This document shows, in pieces, positions 16,284 to 24,905 of a stretch of DNA of 47,228 nucleotides. The stretch is from Methylobacterium sp. E-065 (GTDB taxonomy: Bacteria > Pseudomonadota > Alphaproteobacteria > Rhizobiales > Beijerinckiaceae). The position numbers were made by a program, and so were the translations under genes. Position 1 is the stretch's first letter, and each line of letters starts with the position of its first letter. The stretch lies in the NCBI RefSeq assembly GCF_022829605.1, contig NZ_JAKSYD010000041.1, forward strand, positions 1-47,228, written 5' to 3'. The notes beneath the pieces were generated by a model. That model saw only the letters and a list, made by a program, of their open reading frames with translations, ran no database searches and was not told the DNA's origin.

Positions 16284-17207
16284 TCAAATGCCGGCGTACC
16301 AAGCGTAGCCCTGGTCCTCCCAGTACCCGCCCTTGCCATCGCCGAGGTGGGCGAAGCTCTCGACCACCTCAATGCGCATCACGTATTTCGCCTGCTTGTA
16401 GCCGAGGTTGCGTTCCACGCGCAGGCGCAGCGGGGACCCGTTTGAGACCGGAAGCGCCTGGCCGTTCATGTCGTAGGCGAGGATCGTTTGCGGGTGGAAC
16501 GCGTCGACGAGGTCGATGCTCTCGTAATACCGGACCGGCGATCCGCCGCTGGCCGCGTTATCATCCGTCGCCTGCTGGCCCCCGGAATCCTTCCTGCTCT
16601 CCCCGCTACCCGATTGTTTGGTCATGCTCGGGTTGGCATTGCCGGCGGGGGCCTCGTCAGTCTCCTCACCGTCTCCCCCGCCTTCGAGTGCATTGCCCTG
16701 GTCCATGGTGTCGGCGCAGTGGAACACCACGTAGCGCGCCCCGGGCTTGAGCTTGGCCCGGGACAAGAGGTCGGAGAGCGGCACCCCAGTCCATTTGCCG
16801 ATGGCGCTCCAGCCCTCGACGCAATCGTGCCGGGTGATCTGGGTGCGGGCGGGAAGCTTGCGGAGCTCGGCCAGAGAGAGCTTGAAGGGCGCCTCCACAA
16901 GGCCATCGACCTCCAGGTGGTATTTGGCGAACTTAGCCTTCGCGAGGACCTTGTAGGCCTTGTCCGGCGGGTCCTCGGTGCCGTTCGGCTTGAACCACGG
17001 CGAGATGTCGGTCTCGGCGTATTCCGGTGCCAGCGTCCGGTCGGTGAGCAGCAGGCGCTGCACGAACAGGTTGGCGTCCTCGCCGGTCTTGAGCGTGCGC
17101 CGGAACCACTCCGCGTTGCCGAGGCGGTCGCACCCGCCGAGCGTGGCCGCTGCGGCCATGGCGGAGGCCCCCGTCAGGAGGGCGCGTCGACTGGGAGGGC
17201 GGCTCAT
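16284..17207 (-). CDS. Tat-exported molybdopterin oxidoreductase (sulfite oxidase/MsrP-like fold)
   Basis: This 307-residue protein begins with a Tat-type signal (SRRALLTG, Arg7-Arg8) that also has a lipobox, LGGC with Cys26, so it may be an exported lipoprotein. The molybdopterin-binding domain of sulfite oxidase type follows, with the metal ligand Cys129 in RHDCVEGWS and the tail motif GYKQAKYVMRIEVVE. Relatives are MsrP (YedY), which reduces methionine sulfoxide in the periplasm, and related sulfite oxidases. An insert of about 55 residues rich in Gly, Ser, Asp and Glu (171-225) interrupts the fold and is unusual. The gene overlaps the cytochrome b gene by ATGA, so the two should form an electron-transfer pair. 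Confidence 0.88.
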   Translation of the reverse strand: MSRPPSRRALLTGASAMAAAATLGGCDRLGNAEWFRRTLKTGEDANLFVQRLLLTDRTLAPEYAETDISPWFKPNGTEDPPDKAYKVLAKAKFAKYHLEVDGLVEAPFKLSLAELRKLPARTQITRHDCVEGWSAIGKWTGVPLSDLLSRAKLKPGARYVVFHCADTMDQGNALEGGGDGEETDEAPAGNANPSMTKQSGSGESRKDSGGQQATDDNAASGGSPVRYYESIDLVDAFHPQTILAYDMNGQALPVSNGSPLRLRVERNLGYKQAKYVMRIEVVESFAHLGDGKGGYWEDQGYAWYAGI

Positions 17208-18085
17208 GCCCGGGTCTCCCCGGTGACGGGTGCCGGCTCGATCTTACGCTCGATCACGAACCAGCCGGTGAGCATGCCGCGCATGTTGTTCCAGAAGCCC
17301 GAGAGCAGGACGAGGGCGACGTGAACGAGCACGAACAGGACCAGCAGGGCCGCCACGACGAAGTGGACCGTGCGCGCGGACTGGCGCCCGTCGAACAGCG
17401 TCAGCAGGAAGGGGAAGGCCGCGTCCATCGCGGGAGACATCGCGAGGCCGGCCAGGACCTGCACCGGCAGGAGCACGAACAGCACGACGAGATAGGTCAA
17501 CTTCTGGATGACGTTGTAATGCTTGGCCTCGTCGCCCTGCGGGAAGCGCAGCGTCAGGTGCTCCCAAACCGATGCGCCGAAATGACGGATCTGGTCGCGC
17601 GACGGGATGACCCGGAACCGAAGCTGTCCGCTGACAAGTCCGTAGAGCAGGTAGGCGAGCCCGTTCAGGACGAAGGCCCAGGCGAAGAAGAAGTGCCAGG
17701 AGCGACCCCCGGTGAGGTCCTGGTCGCTGGGAAGCGTCGCCCAGCTGGGGAAGCCGCGGTCGGCGGCCTGGCCGTTGGAGCCGATTGAGGAGCCGAGCCA
17801 GCCCGTGGTGTCGAAGCCGTGGCCGAACATCGTCGTGATGCCCTTGGGCGGGTCGTCCTCGGTCGAGGACATCGCCATCACCGGCACGTCGAAGGTCGAG
17901 ACCTTGCCCCAGTACAGTGCCGGGTGGGCGTTGAAGATCTGCAGGCCGCTCATGAGCAAGATCAGGAGGCAGACCGCATTGACCCAGTGCGTGATGCGGA
18001 TGACAACAGGATGCCTGAACATCCATCGGCGACGCTCGATCTCGCCGGTCTCGGGTGCGGAACGGGTGAGGTAGGTTCGAGCCAA
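17204..18085 (-). CDS. Cytochrome b561-type membrane electron carrier, partner of the molybdoenzyme
   Basis: This 293-residue membrane protein of the bacterial cytochrome b561/Ni-hydrogenase b-subunit type has four likely membrane helices: THWVNAVCLLILLMSGLQIF, SWHFFFAWAFVLNGLAYLLY, LTYLVVLFVLLPVQVLAGLA and VHFVVAALLVLFVLVHVALV. Histidines in RITHWVN, SWHFFF, TVHFVV and LVHVAL are the likely haem ligands. The start is a TTG at 18083-18085 with AGGAAG five bases before it. It probably passes electrons from quinol to the exported molybdoenzyme encoded by the next, overlapping gene. It is not of the YedZ/MsrQ ferric-reductase type. Confidence 0.85.
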   Translation of the reverse strand: MARTYLTRSAPETGEIERRRWMFRHPVVIRITHWVNAVCLLILLMSGLQIFNAHPALYWGKVSTFDVPVMAMSSTEDDPPKGITTMFGHGFDTTGWLGSSIGSNGQAADRGFPSWATLPSDQDLTGGRSWHFFFAWAFVLNGLAYLLYGLVSGQLRFRVIPSRDQIRHFGASVWEHLTLRFPQGDEAKHYNVIQKLTYLVVLFVLLPVQVLAGLAMSPAMDAAFPFLLTLFDGRQSARTVHFVVAALLVLFVLVHVALVLLSGFWNNMRGMLTGWFVIERKIEPAPVTGETRA

Positions 18086-18162
18086 ACGGTCTTCCTCGAA
18101 GTCGTGGCCGTTGGGGTGGAGGCCCCTGCATCGGGACGTCCAAAAGCATCAAACGTTCGAGT

Positions 18163-18396
18163 TCACATGCCGCGGTTCATCATCCGCTTCTTCATCATGC
18201 GGCGCTTCATCATATTCTTCCGCATCATGCGCTTCTTCATCATCATCCGCTCACTGCGGTCCATACGGACCTGGGTGACGCCGCTCTCGGACTGAATGCC
18301 GTTGACGGACATCGGGGCGGCCGTGGCCGAACCGGCGGCGAGGGCAATGCCGCCGAGGGCGGTCAAAGCGGTCAGCGCAAGGGTGAACTTCTTCAT
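18163..18396 (-). CDS. Secreted methionine-rich pentad-repeat peptide
   Basis: This 77-residue protein has a signal peptide (about 1-27, cleavage near ATA-AP). The short mature part ends in five pentads that each begin with two methionines: MMKKR, MMRKN, MMKRR, MMKKR and MMNRG (residues 52-76), closed by a final Met77. In all, 14 methionines lie outside the initiator, nearly all in the last 33 residues, mixed with Lys and Arg. It precedes the cytochrome b/molybdoenzyme pair by 77 bases on the same strand. A periplasmic methionine-rich peptide that is oxidised and then reduced again is known beside MsrP-like enzymes (MrpX with YedY1/YedZ1 in Azospira). Here that function is inferred. A metal-binding role is the main alternative. 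Confidence 0.85.
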   Translation of the reverse strand: MKKFTLALTALTALGGIALAAGSATAAPMSVNGIQSESGVTQVRMDRSERMMMKKRMMRKNMMKRRMMKKRMMNRGM

Positions 18397-18441
18397 GTAG
18401 GATCTCCTGTGGAGGTGAACATCTTATACAACCCACAGGGC

Positions 18442-18466
18442 AACAGAATTATTGTATCGTTGTTCC
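18442..18466 (-). promoter_or_regulatory. EcfG (general stress sigma factor)-type promoter
   Basis: On the minus strand GGAAC (18466-18462) is followed after 16 bases by TGTT (18445-18442). The alphaproteobacterial EcfG consensus is GGAAC-N16/17-CGTT, so one base differs. It lies 45 bases upstream of the methionine-rich peptide start, in an AT-rich stretch, and would drive the peptide, cytochrome b and molybdoenzyme genes. Confidence 0.6.
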
Positions 18467-19099
18467 TAAAAAACAAGAAATTACTTTTCTGTACTATGAT
18501 AGTTTTGCAATAGGCATTCGGTGATCACATCAAGGCTTTTGGCCTGGGCGCGATCCTATTCTCGCACATCGATACGGAGCTGGTCCGCGACAAGTTTCAG
18601 CCCCCGGCAAGAATCTGCCGAGTCGGATCGCAACCTTGGACGAGTGGGCGACCCCGACCTGACGCCATCGAGGTCAACGGTATCGGGCTCACTCCTGCAC
18701 CGGTGGCGGACCCTCTCCCACTTGCGGGAGAAGGCCCGCAGATGTGGTGCTACTGCCGACATCACGGATCGACGAACGACCGCTTTCGGCGGATGGCGTA
18801 GGGCAGTTTGTACGACGAGGTTGGGTCGTAGGCGGAACGTCCGCTTCGAGGCGAGCGCCTAACTTCCGCTCCCCACCCTTCTATGACGTTCGCCCTTCTG
18901 CACCCTTTGTCCGCTTCGGAGCAGGCCAGCGGCCCCGCTAAACGGCTGTCTTGGTCTCGAAGCGGCCGGCCGGAGCTGGCCGTAAGCCGTCCGTCCGGTT
19001 TCTGGCAACCGGTGGCGTGAAGCAGACAGGTTTAATCGCTCCCGCTCCCAGCGGAGCAACGCCAAGATGTTGCTGTCACGCAGCAGGAACTTGGAGCCA
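18467..19099. other. Gene-poor stretch with decayed repeats
   Basis: No gene is convincing on either strand. The part next to 18467 is AT-rich and probably holds upstream promoter elements. At 18712-18735 a short hairpin forms (CTCCC ... GGGAG). At 18909-19003 words such as GTCCGCTTCGGAG and GCTGGCCGTAAGCCG match the dispersed degenerate repeat seen near 27700 and 33740. Confidence 0.45.
18909..19003. repeat. Degenerate dispersed intergenic repeat, copy 1
   Basis: The stretch holds TGTCCGCTTCGGAGCAGG and then AGCTGGCCGTAAGCCGTCCG. These words recur in similar order in the gene-poor stretches at 27690-27816 and 33731-33790. The copies are decayed and differ in spacing. This is a visual match, and no boundaries can be fixed. 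Confidence 0.4.
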
Positions 19100-20431
19100 C
19101 TACGCTGCACGGCCCCCCCGCCGGTTGAGGGCCAGCGCCAGGAGCGTGCAGACCGCCCCGGAGAGGAGGTAGGCTCCCACTGAAATCAGCCCGAAGGTGC
19201 TTGCCAGCAGCAGGGCGACGAGCGGCGCGAAGCCGGCGCCGATGAACCACGCGGCTGTCGCCGTCGTGCCCGCGCCCGTGTAGCGATGCCGGGACGAGAA
19301 GCTGTCGTTCAACGCGCCGGAGGACTGACCGAAGGCGAGCCCCAGAAGCCCGAAGCCGAGCAGCACGTAGGTCCATTCGCCCGCCAAGCCCCTGCCGAGC
19401 AGCTGGGGGGCGAAGCCGCTATAGGCGGCGATCAGGATGGCGGACAATCCGAGCACCGTTCGGCCGCCGATCCGATCGGCGATAAGCCCGGATAAGGCGA
19501 CAGCCAGCAATCCGACGGCCGCCCCGACAAGCTCGATCACTAGAAAGTTCAGCGCAGCGTCGCTCGACGTGAGGACCACCCAAGAGAGCGGGAACACGGT
19601 GACGAGATGGAACAGCGCAAAACTCGCTAGGGGAGCGAACGCGCCGAGGATCACAGTCCGCCATTCCTCGCGGAACAGGCCGGCCACTGGGGACGGCTGG
19701 AGCTCACGGCTCTGGTACAAGCGCTCGAATTCGGGAGTCGAGATCAGCCGCAGCCTAGCGAACAGCGCCACGACGTTGATTACGAAGGCGACGAAGAACG
19801 GGTACCGCCATCCCCAGTCGAGGAAGTCCGCCGGTCTCAGCGTGAGGAGCAGAAACGCGAACAGGGCGCTGGCCACGAACATCCCGATCGGCGCGCCGAG
19901 CTGCGGGATCATTCGGAACCAGCCGCGCCGCTCCGGCGGTGCGCTGAGCGACAGGAGCGATGGCAAGCCGTCCCAGGTGCCGCCCTGGGCGAAGCCCTGC
20001 CCGATCCGCAACACGGCCAGAATAACCGCTGCGACACCTCCGACCTGTGCGTAGCCGGGCAGGAATGCCATGGCGGCGGTCGATCCCCCAAGTAGGAAGA
20101 GCGCGGCGGTCAGCTTGACCCCCCGTCCGTGCCTGCGGTCGACCCACATGAACGCGAGCGCGCCGAAGGGCCGGGCGACGAATGCCAACGAGAGGATCGC
20201 GAAGGAGTAAAGCGTACCGGTAAGCGCGTCGGTGTAGGGGAAGATCAGCGACGGGAACACTAGTACCGAGGCGATCGCGTAGACGAAGAAGTCGAAGAAC
20301 TCCGACGACCGCCCGATGATGACGCCCACCGCGATCTCGCCGGGCCGGATCCGATGCTCCCGCGCGTTGACGAGGCGGGCGTCGCGCTCCAGCGGCGTCG
20401 AGCTCGCGGCACTGGCGGTCGTGGCTGCCAT
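19100..20431 (-). CDS. MFS transporter, metabolite:proton symporter (MHS) type
   Basis: This 443-residue protein has about 12 hydrophobic helices in the pattern of the MHS branch of the major facilitator family (relatives KgtP, ProP, ShiA). Diagnostic parts are VGVIIGRSSEFFDFFVYAIA at the first helix, ARPFGALAFMWVDRRHGRGV for the 2-3 loop motif, and RIGQGFAQGG in helix 4. Substrates of the family are organic acids, betaines and similar osmolytes; the substrate here is unknown. I chose the ATG at 20429-20431 because GGAGGAGAGGA precedes it. It diverges from cyoA, so the FNR-type palindrome between them could affect both. Confidence 0.85.
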   Translation of the reverse strand: MAATTASAASSTPLERDARLVNAREHRIRPGEIAVGVIIGRSSEFFDFFVYAIASVLVFPSLIFPYTDALTGTLYSFAILSLAFVARPFGALAFMWVDRRHGRGVKLTAALFLLGGSTAAMAFLPGYAQVGGVAAVILAVLRIGQGFAQGGTWDGLPSLLSLSAPPERRGWFRMIPQLGAPIGMFVASALFAFLLLTLRPADFLDWGWRYPFFVAFVINVVALFARLRLISTPEFERLYQSRELQPSPVAGLFREEWRTVILGAFAPLASFALFHLVTVFPLSWVVLTSSDAALNFLVIELVGAAVGLLAVALSGLIADRIGGRTVLGLSAILIAAYSGFAPQLLGRGLAGEWTYVLLGFGLLGLAFGQSSGALNDSFSSRHRYTGAGTTATAAWFIGAGFAPLVALLLASTFGLISVGAYLLSGAVCTLLALALNRRGGRAA

Positions 20432-20532
20432 TCGTTCGATCCTCTCCTCCACCCCGCCGCGGGGCCTTGCGCCGGGCGCCCGCAAGACATCAGGGCCGGC
20501 CGCCGACCATAGCGGCTGAAAATCCAGCGCGG

Positions 20533-20548
20533 TTTGACCGCGGTCAAA
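20533..20548. promoter_or_regulatory. FNR/FixK-type binding site upstream of cyoA
   Basis: The sequence TTTGACCGCGGTCAAA is a perfect 16-bp palindrome containing TTGA-N6-TCAA, the core of FNR/FixK boxes. It lies 35 bases before the cyoA start and 102 bases before the divergent transporter. So close to cyoA it would more likely repress than activate. Two FNR-type regulators are encoded about 5 kb downstream. Confidence 0.65.
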
Positions 20549-20582
20549 GTCGACCGGAAGCTCGGCGGCTATTCGAAGGGCC

Positions 20583-21713
20583 ATGCCCAGCCCAGCAACC
20601 AGCCTCATGAGACGGGCCACCGGCCTCCCACTCCTCGTCCTGCCGCTGCTGCTCAGCGGCTGCGACATGGTGGTTATGAACCCGACCGGCGATGTCGCCT
20701 ATCAGCAGCGCAACCTGATCCTGTTCTCGGTCGGGGTCATGCTGCTCATCATCGTGCCGGTGATGGTGCTGACCGTGCTGTTCGCCTACCGATACCGGAG
20801 CGGTAACCCGAACAAGATCTACGATCCCAGCTTCGACCATTCGACGACGCTCGAACTGGTGATCTGGTCCTGCCCGCTGCTCATCATCATCGCGCTGAGC
20901 GCGGTGACCTGGACGAGCACCCACCTGCTCGACCCGTTCCGCCCACTGGAGCGCCTCGCACCGGGCGTACCCGTTCCGCCGGACGCCAAGCCGCTGAACG
21001 TCCAAGTCGTGGCGCTCGATTGGAAGTGGCTGTTCATCTATCCCGACCTTGGGATCGCGACCGTGAACGAGCTGGCGCTGCCGGTGGACGTGCCGGTGCG
21101 CTTCTCGATCACCTCGACGGACCAGTTCAATACCTTCTACGCACCGACCCTCGCCGGCATGATCTACGCCATGCCGACCATGCGCTCGGAACTGAACGCG
21201 GTGCTTAACAAGCCTGGCGAGAGCTGGGGGTACTCGGGCAACTACACGGGCCGTGGGTACTCCGACATGCGCTTCAAGTTGCGTGGCGTCGAAGGGGCCG
21301 ATTTCGACCGCTGGGTGGCGGACGTGAAGGCAGCCGAAAGCGGTTTGGAGTTGTCCACCCTCGTCGAACTGGTCAAGCCGAGCGAGAAGGTGCCGGTGAT
21401 GCACTTCGCCTCCGTCCAGGATGGCTTGTTCGACCGCGCGGTCAACCGCTGCATCGAACCCGGCAAGCCGTGCATGATCGACGTCATGCGGCGGGACATG
21501 CAGGCGAGCGGCGGACATCCGCACCATGCGCACCCAGCCCCCGCAATGCCGCCGGGCCGCGAGGCGCAGCCGTTGACCGGCACCAAGCCGAAGCCTGCGC
21601 TGGAGAAGGCACCCGACGAGAAGGGCACGAGCCCGAACGTCACCAAGCCGGTCGAGCTCGAGACCCCCGGCCAGCTTAAGCCGGGCGATGGGCGCAACCG
21701 CGACCTCCAATAG
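20583..21713 (+). CDS. cyoA: Cytochrome bo3 ubiquinol oxidase subunit II
   Basis: This 376-residue protein starts with a lipoprotein signal (LLVLPLLLSGC) and has two membrane helices (about 45-65 and 92-110). The periplasmic cupredoxin-like domain follows, with DWKWLFIYPD and STDQFNTFYAPTLAGMIYAM. The cysteines and histidines that bind CuA in cytochrome c oxidases are absent, which marks it as a quinol oxidase subunit. A C-terminal tail of about 65 residues rich in Pro and Lys extends beyond the fold. The start at 20583 has AAGGG only two bases before it. The internal ATG at 20607, eight codons on, would give a more typical signal peptide. It is the first gene of cyoABCD. Confidence 0.93.
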   Translation: MPSPATSLMRRATGLPLLVLPLLLSGCDMVVMNPTGDVAYQQRNLILFSVGVMLLIIVPVMVLTVLFAYRYRSGNPNKIYDPSFDHSTTLELVIWSCPLLIIIALSAVTWTSTHLLDPFRPLERLAPGVPVPPDAKPLNVQVVALDWKWLFIYPDLGIATVNELALPVDVPVRFSITSTDQFNTFYAPTLAGMIYAMPTMRSELNAVLNKPGESWGYSGNYTGRGYSDMRFKLRGVEGADFDRWVADVKAAESGLELSTLVELVKPSEKVPVMHFASVQDGLFDRAVNRCIEPGKPCMIDVMRRDMQASGGHPHHAHPAPAMPPGREAQPLTGTKPKPALEKAPDEKGTSPNVTKPVELETPGQLKPGDGRNRDLQ

Positions 21714-21781
21714 CCCGACATCAAGCCCTTTGCCGCTCCCGGGGCGCAGAGCAGGCCTAATCCCTCGTCCACGGGACCATC

Positions 21782-23776
21782 ATGACTGAGACGACACTCA
21801 AGACGATCTTCGGCCGCCTGGGCTGGGAGTCGTTCCCGATCCACGAGCCGATCCTGTTCGGCACCTTCGTCGTCGTCGCGCTGCTCGGCCTCGCCATCGT
21901 CGGCGCAGTGACGTGGTTCCGGCTCTGGGGCTATCTGTGGAGGGAGTGGTTCACGAGCGTCGATCACAAGAAGATCGGCATCATGTACATCATCCTCGGC
22001 ATCATCATGCTGCTGCGCGGCTTCGCCGACGCGCTGATGATGCGGGTTCAACAGGCGATCGCCTTCGGGGCCAACGAGGGCTACCTGCCCGCCCACCACT
22101 ACGATCAGATCTTCACCGCCCATGGGACGATCATGATCTTCTTCGTGGCGATCCCGCTGGTGGTCGGCCTGATCAACTTCGTGATGCCGCTCCAGATCGG
22201 CGCACGCGACGTCGCCTTCCCATTCTTGAACAACCTGAGCTTCTGGCTCACCGCGGCCGGCGCGGTGCTGACGATGACCTCGCTGTTCATCGGCGAGTTC
22301 GCCCGGACCGGCTGGCTGTCCTACGCGCCGCTGGCCGAGCTGTCCTACAGCCCGGATACCGGCGTCGACTACTATCTTTGGTCGCTGCAGATCGCGGGCG
22401 TAGGTACGACGCTGTCGGCGATCAACATGGTGGCGACCATCATCAAGATGCGCGCGCCCGGCATGACCATGATGAAGCTGCCGGTCTTCTGCTGGACTGC
22501 GCTGTGCTCGAACGTGCTGGCGATCGCCATCTTCCCGGCGCTCACGGTCGCGTTCTTCCTGCTAATGCTCGACCGCTACGTCGGGACGAACTTCTTCACC
22601 AACGAACTCGGCGGCGCGCCGATGATGTACTGGAACATGGTCTGGATCTGGGGTCACCCCGAGGTCTACGTGCTCGTCCTACCCGCGTTTGGCATCTACT
22701 CGGAGATCACCTCGACCTTCACCGGCAAGCGTCTGTTCGGCTACACGTCGATGGTCTACGCGACTGTGGTCATCACCATCCTTTCCTACTTGGTCTGGCT
22801 GCACCACTTCTTCACGATGGGCGCGGGCCCAGCTGTCAATAGCTTCTTCGGCATCGCCACGATGGTGATCTCGATCCCTACGGGGGCAAAGGTCTTCAAC
22901 TGGCTGTTCACGATGTACCGCGGCGACATCCGCTTCGAGCTGCCGATGATGTGGGTGGTGGCCTTCATGCTGACCTTCGTGGTCGGCGGCATGACCGGCG
23001 TGCTGCTCGCGATCCCGCCGGCGGACTTCGTGCTCCACAATTCGCTCTTCCTCGTGGCGCACTTCCACAACACCATCATCGGCGGCGTCGTATTCGGGCT
23101 GTTCGCCGCCATGGTCTACTGGTTCCCCAAGGCGTTCGGGTTCAAGCTCGACCCGTTCTGGGGGAAGGTCGCCTTCTGGGGTTGGGTGGTGGGCTATTGG
23201 GTCGCCTGGACGCCGATCTACGTGGTAGGCCTGATGGGCACCGCCCGCCGCGTCCACCACTTCGACGACCCGAGCATCCAGCCATACTTCGTCATCGCCG
23301 CGATCGGGGCGCTCATCATCCTCGTCGGCATCCTCGGCTTCGTGATGAGCATCGTCATGGGCTTCGTGAAGCGCGAGGAGCTGCGCGACACGACGGGCGA
23401 CCCGTGGGGCGGCCGGACGCTCGAATGGTCCACCTCTTCGCCGCCGCCAGCGTACAACTTCGCCTTCCTGCCCGTCGTGCACGACCTGGACGCGTGGTAC
23501 GACATGAAGGCGCGCGGCTATCAGCGGCCCGTGGACGAGTTCCGCCCGATCTACATGCCGCGGAACACCGGCACGGGCGTGATCCTCGCCGGCCTATCGC
23601 TCGCCCTCGGGTTCGGCATGGTCTGGTACATGTGGTGGCTCGCCGCCCTGACCTTCGTCGCCCTGCTCGCCGTGGCGGTCGGACACACCTTCAACTTCAA
23701 GCGCGACACCTTCATCCCGGCCGCCGAGGTCGCGGCGACGGAGAACGCGCGGCAGCCGCTGGCCGTGGGGGCGTGA
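21782..23776 (+). CDS. cyoB: Cytochrome bo3 ubiquinol oxidase subunit I
   Basis: This 664-residue haem-copper oxidase catalytic subunit has about 15 membrane helices. The ligands are visible: low-spin haem His in FTAHGTIM, the CuB His and cross-linked Tyr in [12 protein letters not shown], the His pair in WLHHFFTMG, and the haem His residues in [12 protein letters not shown]. The quinol-site residues known from E. coli (Arg, Asp, His, Gln) are matched by LLRGFADAL and PAHHYDQIF. It reduces oxygen to water with ubiquinol and pumps protons. It follows cyoA by 68 bases and precedes cyoC by one base. The protein appears complete. Confidence 0.97.
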   Translation: MTETTLKTIFGRLGWESFPIHEPILFGTFVVVALLGLAIVGAVTWFRLWGYLWREWFTSVDHKKIGIMYIILGIIMLLRGFADALMMRVQQAIAFGANEGYLPAHHYDQIFTAHGTIMIFFVAIPLVVGLINFVMPLQIGARDVAFPFLNNLSFWLTAAGAVLTMTSLFIGEFARTGWLSYAPLAELSYSPDTGVDYYLWSLQIAGVGTTLSAINMVATIIKMRAPGMTMMKLPVFCWTALCSNVLAIAIFPALTVAFFLLMLDRYVGTNFFTNELGGAPMMYWNMVWIWGHPEVYVLVLPAFGIYSEITSTFTGKRLFGYTSMVYATVVITILSYLVWLHHFFTMGAGPAVNSFFGIATMVISIPTGAKVFNWLFTMYRGDIRFELPMMWVVAFMLTFVVGGMTGVLLAIPPADFVLHNSLFLVAHFHNTIIGGVVFGLFAAMVYWFPKAFGFKLDPFWGKVAFWGWVVGYWVAWTPIYVVGLMGTARRVHHFDDPSIQPYFVIAAIGALIILVGILGFVMSIVMGFVKREELRDTTGDPWGGRTLEWSTSSPPPAYNFAFLPVVHDLDAWYDMKARGYQRPVDEFRPIYMPRNTGTGVILAGLSLALGFGMVWYMWWLAALTFVALLAVAVGHTFNFKRDTFIPAAEVAATENARQPLAVGA

Positions 23777-23777
23777 C

Positions 23778-24410
23778 ATGACCCATCGCACAACCGACGC
23801 CCCCGGGGCCGCCATCACCTGGCACCACCTTGACGCCGACGATCACGATCACGGCGGCGGCGCCACGGTCCTGGGCTTTTGGATCTACCTGATGAGCGAC
23901 GCGCTCATCTTCGCCTCGCTGTTCGCGATGTTCGGTGTGGTGAGCACCAGCTACGCCGGCGGTCCCGTCCCGCGGCAGATCTTCGATCTGCCGCTGGTCG
24001 CCCTCAACACGGCGCTCCTGCTCGCCTCGTCCATCACCTTCGGGCAGGCCATGCCGCACATGGAGGCGGGTCGGATCGGCCCGACGCGCCTCTGGCTCGC
24101 GGTGACGGGTGTGCTGGGCGCCGCCTTCGTCGGCGTCGAACTCTACGAGTTCTCGCACCTGATCGCCGAAGGGGCCGGTCCGCAGCGCAGCGCGTTCCTG
24201 TCGGCCTTCTTCACCCTGGTCGGGACGCACGGCGCGCACGTCACCGTTGGCCTGATCTGGGTCGTGACGATGCTCGTCCAGATCGGTCAGCACGGGCTGA
24301 CGGGCGAGATCAGGCGCCGGGTCGTGTGCCTGTCGATGTTCTGGCACTTCCTGGACATCATCTGGATCGGCGTCTTCAACTTCGTCTACCTGTATGGAGT
24401 GATCCGTTGA
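23778..24410 (+). CDS. cyoC: Cytochrome bo3 ubiquinol oxidase subunit III
   Basis: This 210-residue subunit has five membrane helices and the family marks GFWIYLMSDALIFASLFAMF, GVELYEFSHLIAEGAGPQRS, FFTLVGTHGAHVTVGLIW and WHFLDIIWIGVFNFVYL. Subunit III stabilises the oxidase and has no redox centre. It starts one base after the cyoB stop and its stop overlaps the cyoD start (TTGA). A His- and Asp-rich segment near residues 22-30 (HHLDADDHDHGGG) is common in the family. Confidence 0.95.
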   Translation: MTHRTTDAPGAAITWHHLDADDHDHGGGATVLGFWIYLMSDALIFASLFAMFGVVSTSYAGGPVPRQIFDLPLVALNTALLLASSITFGQAMPHMEAGRIGPTRLWLAVTGVLGAAFVGVELYEFSHLIAEGAGPQRSAFLSAFFTLVGTHGAHVTVGLIWVVTMLVQIGQHGLTGEIRRRVVCLSMFWHFLDIIWIGVFNFVYLYGVIR

Positions 24411-24787
24411 GCACCCGTCCCGTCCATCTCGCACCCGAGGATCATGGGACCGCTCACGGGCATGGCAGCCGCCGCGGCTACCGGATCGGCGTCGCGCTCG
24501 CGATCCTGCTTACGGTCATCCCGTTCTGGCTGGTCATGTCCGGGGCGCTGCCCGATATGGCGGTCACGGCGGCGATCATCTTCGCGCTGGCACTCGTCCA
24601 GATCGTCGTGCACGTCGTCAGCTTCCTGCACCTCGATACGCAGTCCGAGGGCGGTTGGACGTTGCTCGCCTTCCTGTTCACGGCCGTGATCGTGGTGCTG
24701 ACGATCGGCGGCTCAGTCTGGGTGATGTACCACCTCAACACGAACATGATGCTGATGCCGGATAGCGCCCCCTCGACGATGCGCTGA
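24407..24787 (+). CDS. cyoD: Cytochrome bo3 ubiquinol oxidase subunit IV
   Basis: This 126-residue subunit has three membrane helices: VALAILLTVIPFWLVMSGAL, TAAIIFALALVQIVVHVVSF and TLLAFLFTAVIVVLTIGGSV. The start is a TTG at 24407-24409 that overlaps the cyoC stop, so translation is probably coupled. Length and helix spacing match CyoD. The operon ends here: no haem O synthase (cyoE) follows, so haem O must be made from a gene elsewhere. Confidence 0.92.
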   Translation: MSTRPVHLAPEDHGTAHGHGSRRGYRIGVALAILLTVIPFWLVMSGALPDMAVTAAIIFALALVQIVVHVVSFLHLDTQSEGGWTLLAFLFTAVIVVLTIGGSVWVMYHLNTNMMLMPDSAPSTMR

Positions 24788-24905
24788 GCTGGTCGGTCGC
24801 GGTTGTGATGGGGGACTTCCAATAGCGGCCGAGCTGCGCCCGGCTCATCAAGCATGAATCCGCCGACGCCGGCATGACCACACGAGTGTGCGTCAGGAGA
24901 TATCG

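Noticed and set aside
20544..21710. Minus-strand open frame covering cyoA
   Set aside because: His/Arg/Asp-rich antisense of cyoA. The sense strand has a lipobox, membrane helices and a cupredoxin fold.
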